Positions 18,437 to 27,940 of a stretch of DNA of 64,000 bases are shown here, in pieces; the stretch's first letter is position 1, and every line of letters begins with the position of its first letter. Location of the stretch: assembly GCA_031281275.1 (NCBI GenBank), contig JAITFP010000043.1, positions 1-64,000 on the forward strand, given 5' to 3'. The translations under genes were made by a program, and so were the position numbers. The DNA is from Candidatus Fibrimonadaceae bacterium (GTDB taxonomy: Bacteria; Fibrobacterota; Fibrobacteria; Fibrobacterales; Fibrobacteraceae). The notes under the pieces are model-generated. The model was not told the DNA's origin and did not search any database. It saw nothing but the letters and a program-made list of their open reading frames with translations.

Positions 18437-19915
18437 TTGAAATACTTTCCATTAGCCTTATCTTTTTTGTTTTTTACTTTTGCATATTCCGCCAAAGGAC
18501 CGGAATATCGCTCTTTAAAGGTGCATGGCATGGGCGGAGCCTTTGTTGCCGTAGCCGATGGCAAAGATGCTCTTTACTACAATCCTGCTGGGCTTAATCT
18601 CATAGACCGTTTGGGAAATTTTGAAAAAAATCCAGAGATGGGTTATATGCCGTGGTCAAAATCTGAGGTACGGTTGTTTTCTGCGGCTGTTTTTCTTCCG
18701 GCAAATGAAATTGATAACGTTATTGATGCCTGTGGCGCGCCAAGTCTTGGCAAAGTAATAAAAAAGGTTTTGTTTTTTGATTTTGGATTTTTTGGCGATG
18801 CCGCTTGGTGCCCAAAATATATGGACGTTATCCCAGATGATAATGAATTTTTGCCAGATTCTTTAAGAGCGCATCCCGAACTAGCAGAAAACCTAAGAAG
18901 AATAGACCACAGCAATATTGAGATGGGTACGCAAGTGAGCCTTTTGGAAATTGCAACCCACAATTTTGGGTTTGCTGGCTGGCTGAGAGCTTCTGCCGCT
19001 CCTTATGTGGATGTGGGTATTTTTGTTCCGACTTTTGGCTATGACCCCATACAAATAGATGGGGTTGCGCAAACAGCCTTTGCGTTTTCTCCTGTGGACA
19101 ATTGGTCTGTTGGAGCCGGGTTAAAAGTTGCGAAAAGATATAATCAGGCAAGGTACGATTTTAAACCGAGTATGGATTTCAATACCAATATTGGCGAGCC
19201 AACAATAAACAAAGAAGAGTTAGTAGATTCTATCAATTACAGATGGAAAAACGTTAAAGATGACTTATGGGATGCGGATTGGGCTATTGGCATGGATTTG
19301 GGTGTGCTTTATCAAATAACAAGAGAGGTTAGGCTTGGGTCATCGCTTCGCAATGTGTTTTTTAGCAAATTGGCAGGCGAGTCAATAACCCCAAACTGGT
19401 CTATTGGAGCAATGACAAGCCCAATGATTTTGCAAAGCAATAGCTTTTGGGCGCGAAGAGTGAATTTTGCCATAGATTATGTGGATATTTTAGATGGCAC
19501 AATAACCGAAAAGTTTTTTTCGCATTTGAACTTTGGGGCGGAAATTGATCAGGTAGTTATACCCTCTCCAACTAGAGAAATGTCCTTTTTGTATCGTGCC
19601 TTGTTTGGAATTGTGGGTGGAGCAGTAGGTCTTGGCATAGGTAATGTGATTGGCGATGGTTATGGTGGCTATGGTGTTCTTATTGGAATGGGTGTAGGTA
19701 CCATTGCCGGCATTAAATTTGGCATTGGCGGAGACGCCTTGCGTGTTTCCCTTGGGGGTGGCTTTGAGGGTGGCTACCCAGCTTTTAATTTGGGCTTTGG
19801 GCTTTTTGGAGATGTTATCAATATGCGGTTTGGCTCTTATGCAGAGGAAAGGGGGGTGAAAACGGGACAAAATGGTCATAGATTCTGGACTGGGGAATTT
19901 AGCATAGGTTTTTAA
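18437..19915 (+). CDS. PorV/PorQ-like outer-membrane beta-barrel protein (TTG start)
   Basis: Signal peptide, KVHGMGGAFVAVADGKDALYYNPAGLNLI. Confidence 0.7.
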   Translation: MKYFPLALSFLFFTFAYSAKGPEYRSLKVHGMGGAFVAVADGKDALYYNPAGLNLIDRLGNFEKNPEMGYMPWSKSEVRLFSAAVFLPANEIDNVIDACGAPSLGKVIKKVLFFDFGFFGDAAWCPKYMDVIPDDNEFLPDSLRAHPELAENLRRIDHSNIEMGTQVSLLEIATHNFGFAGWLRASAAPYVDVGIFVPTFGYDPIQIDGVAQTAFAFSPVDNWSVGAGLKVAKRYNQARYDFKPSMDFNTNIGEPTINKEELVDSINYRWKNVKDDLWDADWAIGMDLGVLYQITREVRLGSSLRNVFFSKLAGESITPNWSIGAMTSPMILQSNSFWARRVNFAIDYVDILDGTITEKFFSHLNFGAEIDQVVIPSPTREMSFLYRALFGIVGGAVGLGIGNVIGDGYGGYGVLIGMGVGTIAGIKFGIGGDALRVSLGGGFEGGYPAFNLGFGLFGDVINMRFGSYAEERGVKTGQNGHRFWTGEFSIGF

Positions 19916-19979
19916 GCAAATAATTAAAATAATTAACATTTTTTTTACGATAATCAACATTTTTATATATATTTATTAT

Positions 19980-21491
19980 ATGTTGCAAATCCGTTACATT
20001 CGCGTTTCGTTTGCTCGCTTCATTGTTTTTTTGGCAATAGGGCTTGTACTGGTGGCTCTTGTAGCTTGTACTACCGATGGTCCTGAAGACAAGCCTAGTT
20101 CTTCTAGTAGCGGCGGCACTCCTCCTGTTATAAGTTCTAGCTCAGACGGCAACGTTCCGGGAGTGAGTTCTTCTAGCTCAGACGGAGATAATCCTCCCGA
20201 TATAAGCTCTAGCTCCGATGGAGATGTTCCTAGTGTAAGCAGTTCTTCTAGTTCCAGTGCAGATACTCCTAGCGTAAGCTCTAGCTCTGGTGCTGTAGTT
20301 GGCAGTGAATGGCCATTTGACTCTTCTAGCGAGAGCTTAACGGCAAGCCCTGGGCTAGATGCTCTTGGTCTTGAAAATGTTATTAAAATTGAATATAAAA
20401 ATGGAGGTGCTGAAATAACCAAAACTGCTAGCGAAGTTACAGTAGATAAAGACGGCGAAAATGTAGTTGTCAGAATTCCTAATACTTCAACAACGGAATA
20501 CAATTTTGTGATAAGCGGAACCACTAGCAATGGCTCGCTTAAATTTTATGGCGATGTTAGAAAGGGGCTTTATTTAAATGGTGTGAGCATCACAAACAGC
20601 AAAGGTCCTGCCATAAACATTCAAAAAAGCAAAAGAGTAATTGTACATTTAGTTAACGGAACTCAAAACTTTTTGACAGATGCCCCAGGTTATGTATGTA
20701 GCAATGCTCCACAAAATACAGAGCAAACAAAAGGAGCTTTCTTTAGCGAAGGCAAGCTGGAATTTGAAGGTAGTGGCTCTTTGGAAGTGAAGGGAAAATG
20801 CAACCATGCAATAGCAGTTGATGACAATTTTGAATTAAAAAATGGAAAAATAACCGTCGAATCCTTTAACGATGGTATCCATGCAAACGACAAAATTGAT
20901 GTGAGTGGTGGAGTTTTGAGCATCAATAGTAAAGGCGATGCCATTCAAAGTGAGAAAGGAGTTGGCAAGATAACAATTACTGGCGGAAAAATAAAAGCCC
21001 AGACCACAGGCATAAAATCACACGGAATTGCAAGCGACTCGGCAGCAGTTTCAATAGGCGGCAATGCAATAATTCAAATAGGCGTTTCTGGCAATGGTTC
21101 AAAGGGAATAAGGGCGCGTAACTGGGTGGAGTTCAAAGGAAACCAAAAAACGTTAATAAAAACAAGCGGAACCAAACATACAGACCCCGCAGACCCAGAA
21201 GATGAGAGCAATGCTGCAGGAATAAAATTAACTGGAGATTTATTTGTGGAAGGCGGCGAATTAACCATAAAAAGCCTTGGCGTTGGAGCTAAAGGAATAA
21301 ATTCAGACGGAAGTGCTACTATGAAAGATTCAAAAGTTGATATTGAAGCAGACGATAACGGCATAAAAGTTAAAGGAACTTTGACAGTTGAAAGTGGCAC
21401 TGTTAATGTGAAATCAGTCAAAACAAAAGCCATAAATGGCACACTTAACAAAAAAGGCGGTACGGTAAACGAAACAAACGGAGGCTCTTAA
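19980..21491 (+). CDS. Lipoprotein with Ser-rich linker and DUF4353-like (carbohydrate-binding/parallel-beta) domain
   Basis: Signal/lipobox VALVACTT, repeated SSSS blocks, GKITVESFNDGIHANDKIDVSGGVLSINSKGDAIQSEKGVGKITITGGKIK. Confidence 0.75.
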   Translation: MLQIRYIRVSFARFIVFLAIGLVLVALVACTTDGPEDKPSSSSSGGTPPVISSSSDGNVPGVSSSSSDGDNPPDISSSSDGDVPSVSSSSSSSADTPSVSSSSGAVVGSEWPFDSSSESLTASPGLDALGLENVIKIEYKNGGAEITKTASEVTVDKDGENVVVRIPNTSTTEYNFVISGTTSNGSLKFYGDVRKGLYLNGVSITNSKGPAINIQKSKRVIVHLVNGTQNFLTDAPGYVCSNAPQNTEQTKGAFFSEGKLEFEGSGSLEVKGKCNHAIAVDDNFELKNGKITVESFNDGIHANDKIDVSGGVLSINSKGDAIQSEKGVGKITITGGKIKAQTTGIKSHGIASDSAAVSIGGNAIIQIGVSGNGSKGIRARNWVEFKGNQKTLIKTSGTKHTDPADPEDESNAAGIKLTGDLFVEGGELTIKSLGVGAKGINSDGSATMKDSKVDIEADDNGIKVKGTLTVESGTVNVKSVKTKAINGTLNKKGGTVNETNGGS

Positions 21492-22286
21492 ATGCTTGAA
21501 GCTTTTCAAAACAACATGATGCAAAACAGCTTGTTTCAAAATTGCCTGCAACCTTTTTTGCGTTCCTCTTTAGAAGAGTCAAAGGCAATGTCTTTCTTGA
21601 ACAGGTTTGATACCAAATATGTTTTGAAAATTGAAAATGCTTTTGATTTTTTAAAGGAAATTAAAGACAATTATTCCTTGCTCCAAATAAACGATGAGAT
21701 TATTCAAAGCTACAGAACAGTTTATTTTGATACTCCAGATTTGCATTGCTTTAACCTGCACCACAACAAAAGGGCAAATAGATTCAAATTCCGCACAAGG
21801 CATTATTTGAGCAACGGAAAAATTTACAACGAGATAAAGCAAAAATTAAACACTGGAAAAACCGTGAAATTTCGCCAACGCAGAGATGGAATGGAAAATA
21901 TAGCCGAATTTGACAATGATTTTGCAAACTTAATACACACCAACAATTACAATTTCGAAAACTTGGCACCTTCCCTTTTTGTTTTCTTTAACCGCATAAC
22001 GCTTTTGAACAAATATTTCCCAGAGAGAATGACATTAGATTTTGGCCTTAGATACGGTTACAACAATGAAGAATTTTCGCTTAACAACACAGCGATAGTA
22101 GAATTAAAGAGAGAAAGGACCCCCGATAGAACAGTCTCTCAGGATTTTTTCCGCAAAATTTGCAAAACACCAAGCGGTTTTTCCAAATATACCATTGGTG
22201 TTTCGTTAACTCACGAAGAGGCAAAGAAAAATCGCTTTTTGCCAAGAGTTAGAAAGTTATCTTATGAACATAGGAGTGTAGTATGA
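21492..22286 (+). CDS. VTC-domain (polyphosphate polymerase) protein
   Basis: FLNRFDTKYVLKIE...YRTVYFDTPDLHCFNLHHNKRANRFKFRTRHYLSNGKIYNEIKQKLNTGKTVKFR. Confidence 0.88.
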   Translation: MLEAFQNNMMQNSLFQNCLQPFLRSSLEESKAMSFLNRFDTKYVLKIENAFDFLKEIKDNYSLLQINDEIIQSYRTVYFDTPDLHCFNLHHNKRANRFKFRTRHYLSNGKIYNEIKQKLNTGKTVKFRQRRDGMENIAEFDNDFANLIHTNNYNFENLAPSLFVFFNRITLLNKYFPERMTLDFGLRYGYNNEEFSLNNTAIVELKRERTPDRTVSQDFFRKICKTPSGFSKYTIGVSLTHEEAKKNRFLPRVRKLSYEHRSVV

Positions 22287-22879
22287 GCATTTTACATTTT
22301 GGCGCAGATGATCAGGCTTTTGTGGTGGCAATGGCTATTCGCTTTGTCATTGATATCATCTTTGCTTACGTTTTAATATGTGGCATTTATTCGAAAGAGC
22401 ATCGAATAAGGGAGTATTCCTTCACCTTTTTTATATCAAATATTTTGATATTTTTGGTGACCTCGGCTTTGGCTTCGGTTAAGGTTAAAACGGGTTTTGC
22501 ATTTGGGCTTTTTGCCATTCTCTCCATTTTGCGTTACAGAACGGAGCAAATTCAAATTCGAGAAATGACCTTCCTTTTTGCTTCCATAATCCTTGGAGTT
22601 ATAAACTCCCTTGCAACAGATGAGCTTTCTATATTCACAGTTCTTTTAGCAGATATTATGCTCTGCGCTAGCATTTTCATTGCCGAAAAAGCCTTCATAG
22701 GCAGCACCGACCAAATACTTTTATTCTACGATAACTCCAAGCTTTTGGCAAAAGATAAGAAAAAAGAACTCTACGAAGACATAAAAAACCGCTTTGGCTA
22801 TGAAGTGCTAAAAGTTTCCATAGTGAGAATGAACTATCTAACAGATAGCGCAGAAATCAAATTGGTGTACAGAAGGTAA
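22283..22879 (+). CDS. DUF4956 membrane protein
   Basis: TM helices then FGLFAILSILRYRTEQIQIREMTFLFASIILGVINSL. Confidence 0.85.
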   Translation: MSILHFGADDQAFVVAMAIRFVIDIIFAYVLICGIYSKEHRIREYSFTFFISNILIFLVTSALASVKVKTGFAFGLFAILSILRYRTEQIQIREMTFLFASIILGVINSLATDELSIFTVLLADIMLCASIFIAEKAFIGSTDQILLFYDNSKLLAKDKKKELYEDIKNRFGYEVLKVSIVRMNYLTDSAEIKLVYRR

Positions 22880-22882
22880 AAA

Positions 22883-24127
22883 ATGGTAAATAGTTCAAAA
22901 ATCCTTCTCATTCTTCTAATCGGGGGAATCGGGGTTCAGACAGTTTTTGCCAAGAAAGATAAAAGTGCTGTTGCGAAAGACACCGTTGCGGTTATTACCG
23001 AAATAGAAACAAAAATAGAACCCAAAATAGAACCAAAGAAAGAATCTAAAAAAGTTGCCAAAAAAGACACCACTGTGAAAGCGGTGGCAGAAAAAGAGGA
23101 AACTATAATCAAAGTAGATGGAATTTTGGAAGTTGGCTTTGACAACCACTATAAAGCGGATAAAAAAGTCACTGAATACAATAGGATAGGCAAAGCGGAA
23201 GTTGATGTTTCTATGCGCCCTGCAAAGAAAATTAGGGCGGTAATTGGCTTTGAATATAACCGAGGCGATAGCGTTGCAATTGAAATAGAAAGGCAAATAA
23301 TTAGAGAAGACCGCCGCAAAGATAGTATTTGGATTGACACAGTATTCAAAGAAAAACATAAGGTTGAACGCACGTTCACAATGGACAAACTTTATGCTCA
23401 ATACAACCCTTTTAATTTTAGCACCATTCGCTTTGGTTATATTAAAAAATCTTTTGGAATAGAAGAAAAAACCAGTCTTGACGAGCGTTATTTCCGTAAA
23501 CGCTCAATAATAAACGATTTTCTCGATTCAAAAGGCATTGATTTTTTGGGGCACGATTTAACCTTGCAATATCGCCATGAATTGGGCAAAAAATTGGATT
23601 TAAGGGGAGGTTTTTCCTGGACTGAGGACTCTAAGCGCTACTTGCAAAATTACAGTGCTGAATATGACGATAAAAAAAATAATGTTATCTTAGCCGCCAT
23701 AATAAAGCACTATTTGCCAGATGATGATATGATAACCACATTCATTTCTTCGCTTTCTTATAAACGCACAGGTAATTTGCTTGCAAGCGAAGCGGAGCTA
23801 ACTTATGGCACTAATCCAGATTTGAAAAGCAGTGGCATAGATGCTACTATTTTGGGAGCTAGGTTAAAGGAAAATTTCTTTATAAATACAGGCACAAGCA
23901 TTTTGAATCAGGTTATTCCAGTTGCCGAGGCTGCTATTTTTAGCAGGGATTTTAAGATGGACAGCACAGAGTTTGAAGCTCAATTTAGAGCTGGCTTAAC
24001 CCTTGGTTTTGCCAAAAAATCAGCTTTTCAGTGGCGGAATAATTATGGAGTTGTTTCAAAAATAAAGGAAGACGACAAAAAACTCTGGCGAAGACGCTTT
24101 GATAGCGAGGTTGTGGTGATATTTTAG
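22883..24127 (+). CDS. Outer-membrane porin-like protein (phosphate-selective porin O/P-like)
   Basis: Signal peptide ILLILLIGGIGVQTVFA; FNFSTIRFGYIKKSFGIEEKTSLDERYFRKRS; alternating beta-barrel pattern. Confidence 0.6.
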   Translation: MVNSSKILLILLIGGIGVQTVFAKKDKSAVAKDTVAVITEIETKIEPKIEPKKESKKVAKKDTTVKAVAEKEETIIKVDGILEVGFDNHYKADKKVTEYNRIGKAEVDVSMRPAKKIRAVIGFEYNRGDSVAIEIERQIIREDRRKDSIWIDTVFKEKHKVERTFTMDKLYAQYNPFNFSTIRFGYIKKSFGIEEKTSLDERYFRKRSIINDFLDSKGIDFLGHDLTLQYRHELGKKLDLRGGFSWTEDSKRYLQNYSAEYDDKKNNVILAAIIKHYLPDDDMITTFISSLSYKRTGNLLASEAELTYGTNPDLKSSGIDATILGARLKENFFINTGTSILNQVIPVAEAAIFSRDFKMDSTEFEAQFRAGLTLGFAKKSAFQWRNNYGVVSKIKEDDKKLWRRRFDSEVVVIF

Positions 24128-24249
24128 GCAATAAATATCACAAAATATTGCAAAAAGCCGTTTTTTAACTTTTTTCTACTCCAAATTGTAATATATTTGT
24201 AATAATAATATATATTTATATAATAAGACGATTTCCCATCGGAGGTGTT

Positions 24250-26337
24250 ATGAACATCAAATCAATTCTAACGGTAATAGCCTGCCTTGCTCTTTTCTCT
24301 TTTGCGGCACTTCCTCAAATAAGGGTTACCACAACAGGCAATCAAAACCCCGATGGCAATTCGCAGCAGGGCGGCTGGCAAATGCCTGGAATGGGAGGTG
24401 GTACAACTAAAAAATATTATGCCGTGGACAAAGTTGAACTTACAGACCCGAGCAATTCCAGAAACAATTTAACCAGCAACACCACTTCTGGTACTGTGAG
24501 GGATTCCATAAAGGTGCGCGGAAATTCCACTGCGGGCATGGAAAAAAAGCCATACAGAATAAAATTCGCTACAAAAAAAGGTCTCTTTGGCAAAGAAGAG
24601 GCAAGAAGCTGGGTTCTGCTAGCCAACTGGTACGATGGCACATTTGCGCTGAATGCCATTGCTTTTGAGATGGGTAGGAGAATGGGGCTTGAGTTTACAA
24701 ATTCGTCTCAGTTGGTGGATCTGTGGATAAACGGCACCTATAAGGGTATTTACCAACTTACGGAGCAAATTCAGTCCCATAAAGGGCGTGTTGATTTAAA
24801 GGAAAAGCATAATGGATGGCTCGTTGAGTTTGATTATCATGACCCAGAAGACCAAGCCGAAAGGAACCAAGCGTTTAACACCAATCAATACAGCATTAAA
24901 GCTGTTATAAAATGGCCCCAGTTAGACGACACCTCCTTTACTAAACAGCCAAACAACACTGCACAACTCAACTTTGTGAAAAACGACGTTAACAACTTGA
25001 TGACTAAAATGTCACAAAGCGGATTTCCAAACAATGACTATCGCGACCTGATTGACCTTGAGAGTTATGCCAAATATGTGCTGATTCAATTGGTTTTAGA
25101 TAATTTTGATTTCAACAGCAAGGCACAAACTGGCTTTTTGTTAGGCTCAAATTACTTGTATAAAATAGAGGAATGTGACAGAATTAAAGCTGGTCCGCTT
25201 TGGGATTTTGACCTCGCGGCAGGCATAGAGAGGATGTCTAATGGCGGTTTTGGTGGTATGGGCGGTGCAGGCTCTTTCCCTGCGCACTATAAAACTTACC
25301 AAGACTCCATAACGCCAACCCACGCCTTCTATAGAAGGCTTTGGGAAGACCCTGTATTCAAAGCCAAATACAAGAAAAATTGGGATAAATATATAAACGA
25401 TTTCAAAGCTATGTCCGGTTTTATAGACAACATAAAGTCTCAGGCGGAAGGTAGCATTCAAGGCAATGGTACCAACAGATGGGGCAACAACCAAATGAGC
25501 GGTGGTGCCAACCTTACCACACAGGTATTCAACACCGAGGTTCAGAACCTGAAAACTTGGTGGAACAACCGCATTAATTGGGTTGATAATAGATTAAAGA
25601 GTTACAACATAGATACCAGCAAAGATATTACCCAAAATCCTCCAGCCGCTTGTGCAGCGGGCAACAAGAGCAGTAGCAGCATAGCTAGCAGCAGCAGTGC
25701 AAATAATTGGGGTGTAAGTAGCAGTAGTAGCGCAAATAATTGGGGTGTAAGCAGCAGTAGCAGTTTGAATAATAACGGGCAGGCTACACTGAGTTGCACA
25801 GGTCTTCAATCAAGTGTTGAAAGAGGTGGTACAATAAATCAACCTAATGTATCTTGCAGCAATGGCAGCCAGCCAACCAATATCAATTGGAATGGTCGTC
25901 CACAACAGAACGGTTCTTGGACAACAAATGCACAATCCACCACCGCCAGCTATACCATAAGCGTTACCGCTACTTGCGGACAGGCTTGGAATTTAACAGC
26001 ACAATGCGGCACGGTAACGGTTGGTAATGCTCCTACTACTCCAAGCTCGTCTTCAGGTGGTTTGTCTTCAAGCTCATCGGAAGATAATTTTGTTTCTCCG
26101 ATAGTACCTAAACAAGCATTGCTCAACATTCGTACTCAAACCGTAGGAAACGTAATAGTGCTTGAAAACCTGCCGAGCAACACAAAAGTAGAACTGTATA
26201 ACTTGCAAGGCAATCGCGTATATTCAACCAATTCTGGGAATTCTGGGGCTCTGAGAATTCAGGTTCAAACAGGAATGTATGTAATGCGCGCAACGCTTGG
26301 AAGTGAGAAAAAAGTACAGCGTTTTGTTGTAAAGTGA
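24250..26337 (+). CDS. CotH kinase family protein 1 with SSSSS linker and C-terminal sorting-like domain
   Basis: SIKVRGNSTAGMEKKPYRIKF, AGPLWDFDLAAGI, Ser-rich linker, Cys-containing Ig-like module, YNLQGNRVYS...FVVK tail. Confidence 0.9.
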   Translation: MNIKSILTVIACLALFSFAALPQIRVTTTGNQNPDGNSQQGGWQMPGMGGGTTKKYYAVDKVELTDPSNSRNNLTSNTTSGTVRDSIKVRGNSTAGMEKKPYRIKFATKKGLFGKEEARSWVLLANWYDGTFALNAIAFEMGRRMGLEFTNSSQLVDLWINGTYKGIYQLTEQIQSHKGRVDLKEKHNGWLVEFDYHDPEDQAERNQAFNTNQYSIKAVIKWPQLDDTSFTKQPNNTAQLNFVKNDVNNLMTKMSQSGFPNNDYRDLIDLESYAKYVLIQLVLDNFDFNSKAQTGFLLGSNYLYKIEECDRIKAGPLWDFDLAAGIERMSNGGFGGMGGAGSFPAHYKTYQDSITPTHAFYRRLWEDPVFKAKYKKNWDKYINDFKAMSGFIDNIKSQAEGSIQGNGTNRWGNNQMSGGANLTTQVFNTEVQNLKTWWNNRINWVDNRLKSYNIDTSKDITQNPPAACAAGNKSSSSIASSSSANNWGVSSSSSANNWGVSSSSSLNNNGQATLSCTGLQSSVERGGTINQPNVSCSNGSQPTNINWNGRPQQNGSWTTNAQSTTASYTISVTATCGQAWNLTAQCGTVTVGNAPTTPSSSSGGLSSSSSEDNFVSPIVPKQALLNIRTQTVGNVIVLENLPSNTKVELYNLQGNRVYSTNSGNSGALRIQVQTGMYVMRATLGSEKKVQRFVVK

Positions 26338-26356
26338 TAATATAGGGGGAGTATCT

Positions 26357-27940
26357 ATGAAATGTAGCACGTTAAAATCAACTCTAACGGCAGTAATTTG
26401 CCTTAGCGTTCTTTCGCTTGCTGCGCTTCCCGAAATGAAGATAACCACAAAGGATAATGCAAACCCAGACGGCAGCGGTGGTGGCGGCGGTTGGGGTGGC
26501 TGGGGCGGTGTCGGCGGTTGGGGAGGAATAGGAGGAGGAACGTACTCTTATTTCAACGTGACTGGTTTTCAGATAAATGACCAAAGCGATTCCAGAAACA
26601 ATATAACCAGAAATGCAAATGCCGATTCCATAAAGGTGCGAGGAAATTCCACTGCGGCAGCCGCCAAAAAACCATACAAAGTGAAATTCGGTGAAAAGGT
26701 CTCTCTCTTTGGCAAAGAACCTGCAAAAAGCTGGATTCTGCTTGCCAATTTCTACGATGCCACATTTTCGCTAAACGAAATGGCTTTTGCGCTGGGGCAA
26801 CGCTTGGGGCTTGAATTCACGCCAACATCTCAGCTTGTGGATTTATCCATAAACGGCACATATAAGGGCATTTACCAGCTCACAGAAAAAATCCAGTCCA
26901 ATAAGGGAAGAGTTGATTTAAGAGAAAAGCATAGAGGCTGGCTTGTTGAATTTGACTATCACAGCCCAGCTTCTGATGAACGTTCTAGTTATTTTACCAC
27001 GAGCAAGTACGACCTAACCACATTCATAAAATTTCCAGAATTAGACGACACCATACCAAATAGACCTGCTTCGTATTTGGATTATGTAAAAACCGACCTC
27101 AACAATTTAGTCAATAAAATGGCAGAAAACGGATTTCCAAACAACGGCTATCGCGACTTAATAGACCTTGATAGTTATGCCAAATATGTGCTGATTCAAT
27201 TATTTTTGGATAACTCCGACTTCAACAGCAAATTTCAAAACGGAGCCTTGCCCGGCTCAAATTACGCATATAGAATAGACTCAAGCTCTTGCTCAAAAAT
27301 TAAAGCAGGTCCGCTTTGGGATTTTGATTTAGCAATAGTTACAAAAACCAGCCATCCCCGTCACGACTACAACGGCTACAGAGAACCCATAACACCCACC
27401 CAAGCTTTCTACAAAAGGCTTTGGGAAGACCCAGTATTCAAAGCCAAATACAAAAGAATTTGGGTTGAAAACAAAAGCCATTTCCAAGCCTTGAGCGGTT
27501 TTATAGACTCAATAAAAACCGCCGCAGAAGGTAGCGTTAATAACAACACATGGAACAGCGGCACCCTGAACGCTCAAACATTCAACACCGAAATCCAAAA
27601 TCTAAAAGGTTGGCTGAACAACCGCATAAATTGGGTTGACCAGCAAATAGGCTCTAACTTAAACGGCGTTGACGGTCAACTGGGAATAGACGGCAGCAAA
27701 GACATTCCCGAATCCCTTCCCAGTACTTGCCAAAGCCAAGGTACCACCCCAATTATAATATCGCAACCAAAAACCAACAACAACTCAAACAAATCAAAAA
27801 TAGAAGTATATAACCTTCAAGGAAAACTAGTATATTCAGGCTATTCTGAAAATACCAAAATTCTGCAAATTCCGGTTCTGACAAAAGGAATATACATAAT
27901 AAAAACAGTACATGGAACTCAACGCATGGTGGTAAAATGA
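26357..27940 (+). CDS. CotH kinase family protein 2 (no linker/Ig-like module)
   Basis: SIKVRGNSTAAAAKKPYKVKF, AGPLWDFDLAI; direct C-terminal YNLQGKLVYSGYSEN tail. Confidence 0.9.
   Translation: MKCSTLKSTLTAVICLSVLSLAALPEMKITTKDNANPDGSGGGGGWGGWGGVGGWGGIGGGTYSYFNVTGFQINDQSDSRNNITRNANADSIKVRGNSTAAAAKKPYKVKFGEKVSLFGKEPAKSWILLANFYDATFSLNEMAFALGQRLGLEFTPTSQLVDLSINGTYKGIYQLTEKIQSNKGRVDLREKHRGWLVEFDYHSPASDERSSYFTTSKYDLTTFIKFPELDDTIPNRPASYLDYVKTDLNNLVNKMAENGFPNNGYRDLIDLDSYAKYVLIQLFLDNSDFNSKFQNGALPGSNYAYRIDSSSCSKIKAGPLWDFDLAIVTKTSHPRHDYNGYREPITPTQAFYKRLWEDPVFKAKYKRIWVENKSHFQALSGFIDSIKTAAEGSVNNNTWNSGTLNAQTFNTEIQNLKGWLNNRINWVDQQIGSNLNGVDGQLGIDGSKDIPESLPSTCQSQGTTPIIISQPKTNNNSNKSKIEVYNLQGKLVYSGYSENTKILQIPVLTKGIYIIKTVHGTQRMVVK

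Noticed and set aside
22916-23401. Minus-strand ORF rich in Phe/Tyr
   Set aside because: Antisense of a Lys/Glu-rich N-terminus of the porin-like gene; no RBS or recognisable domain.
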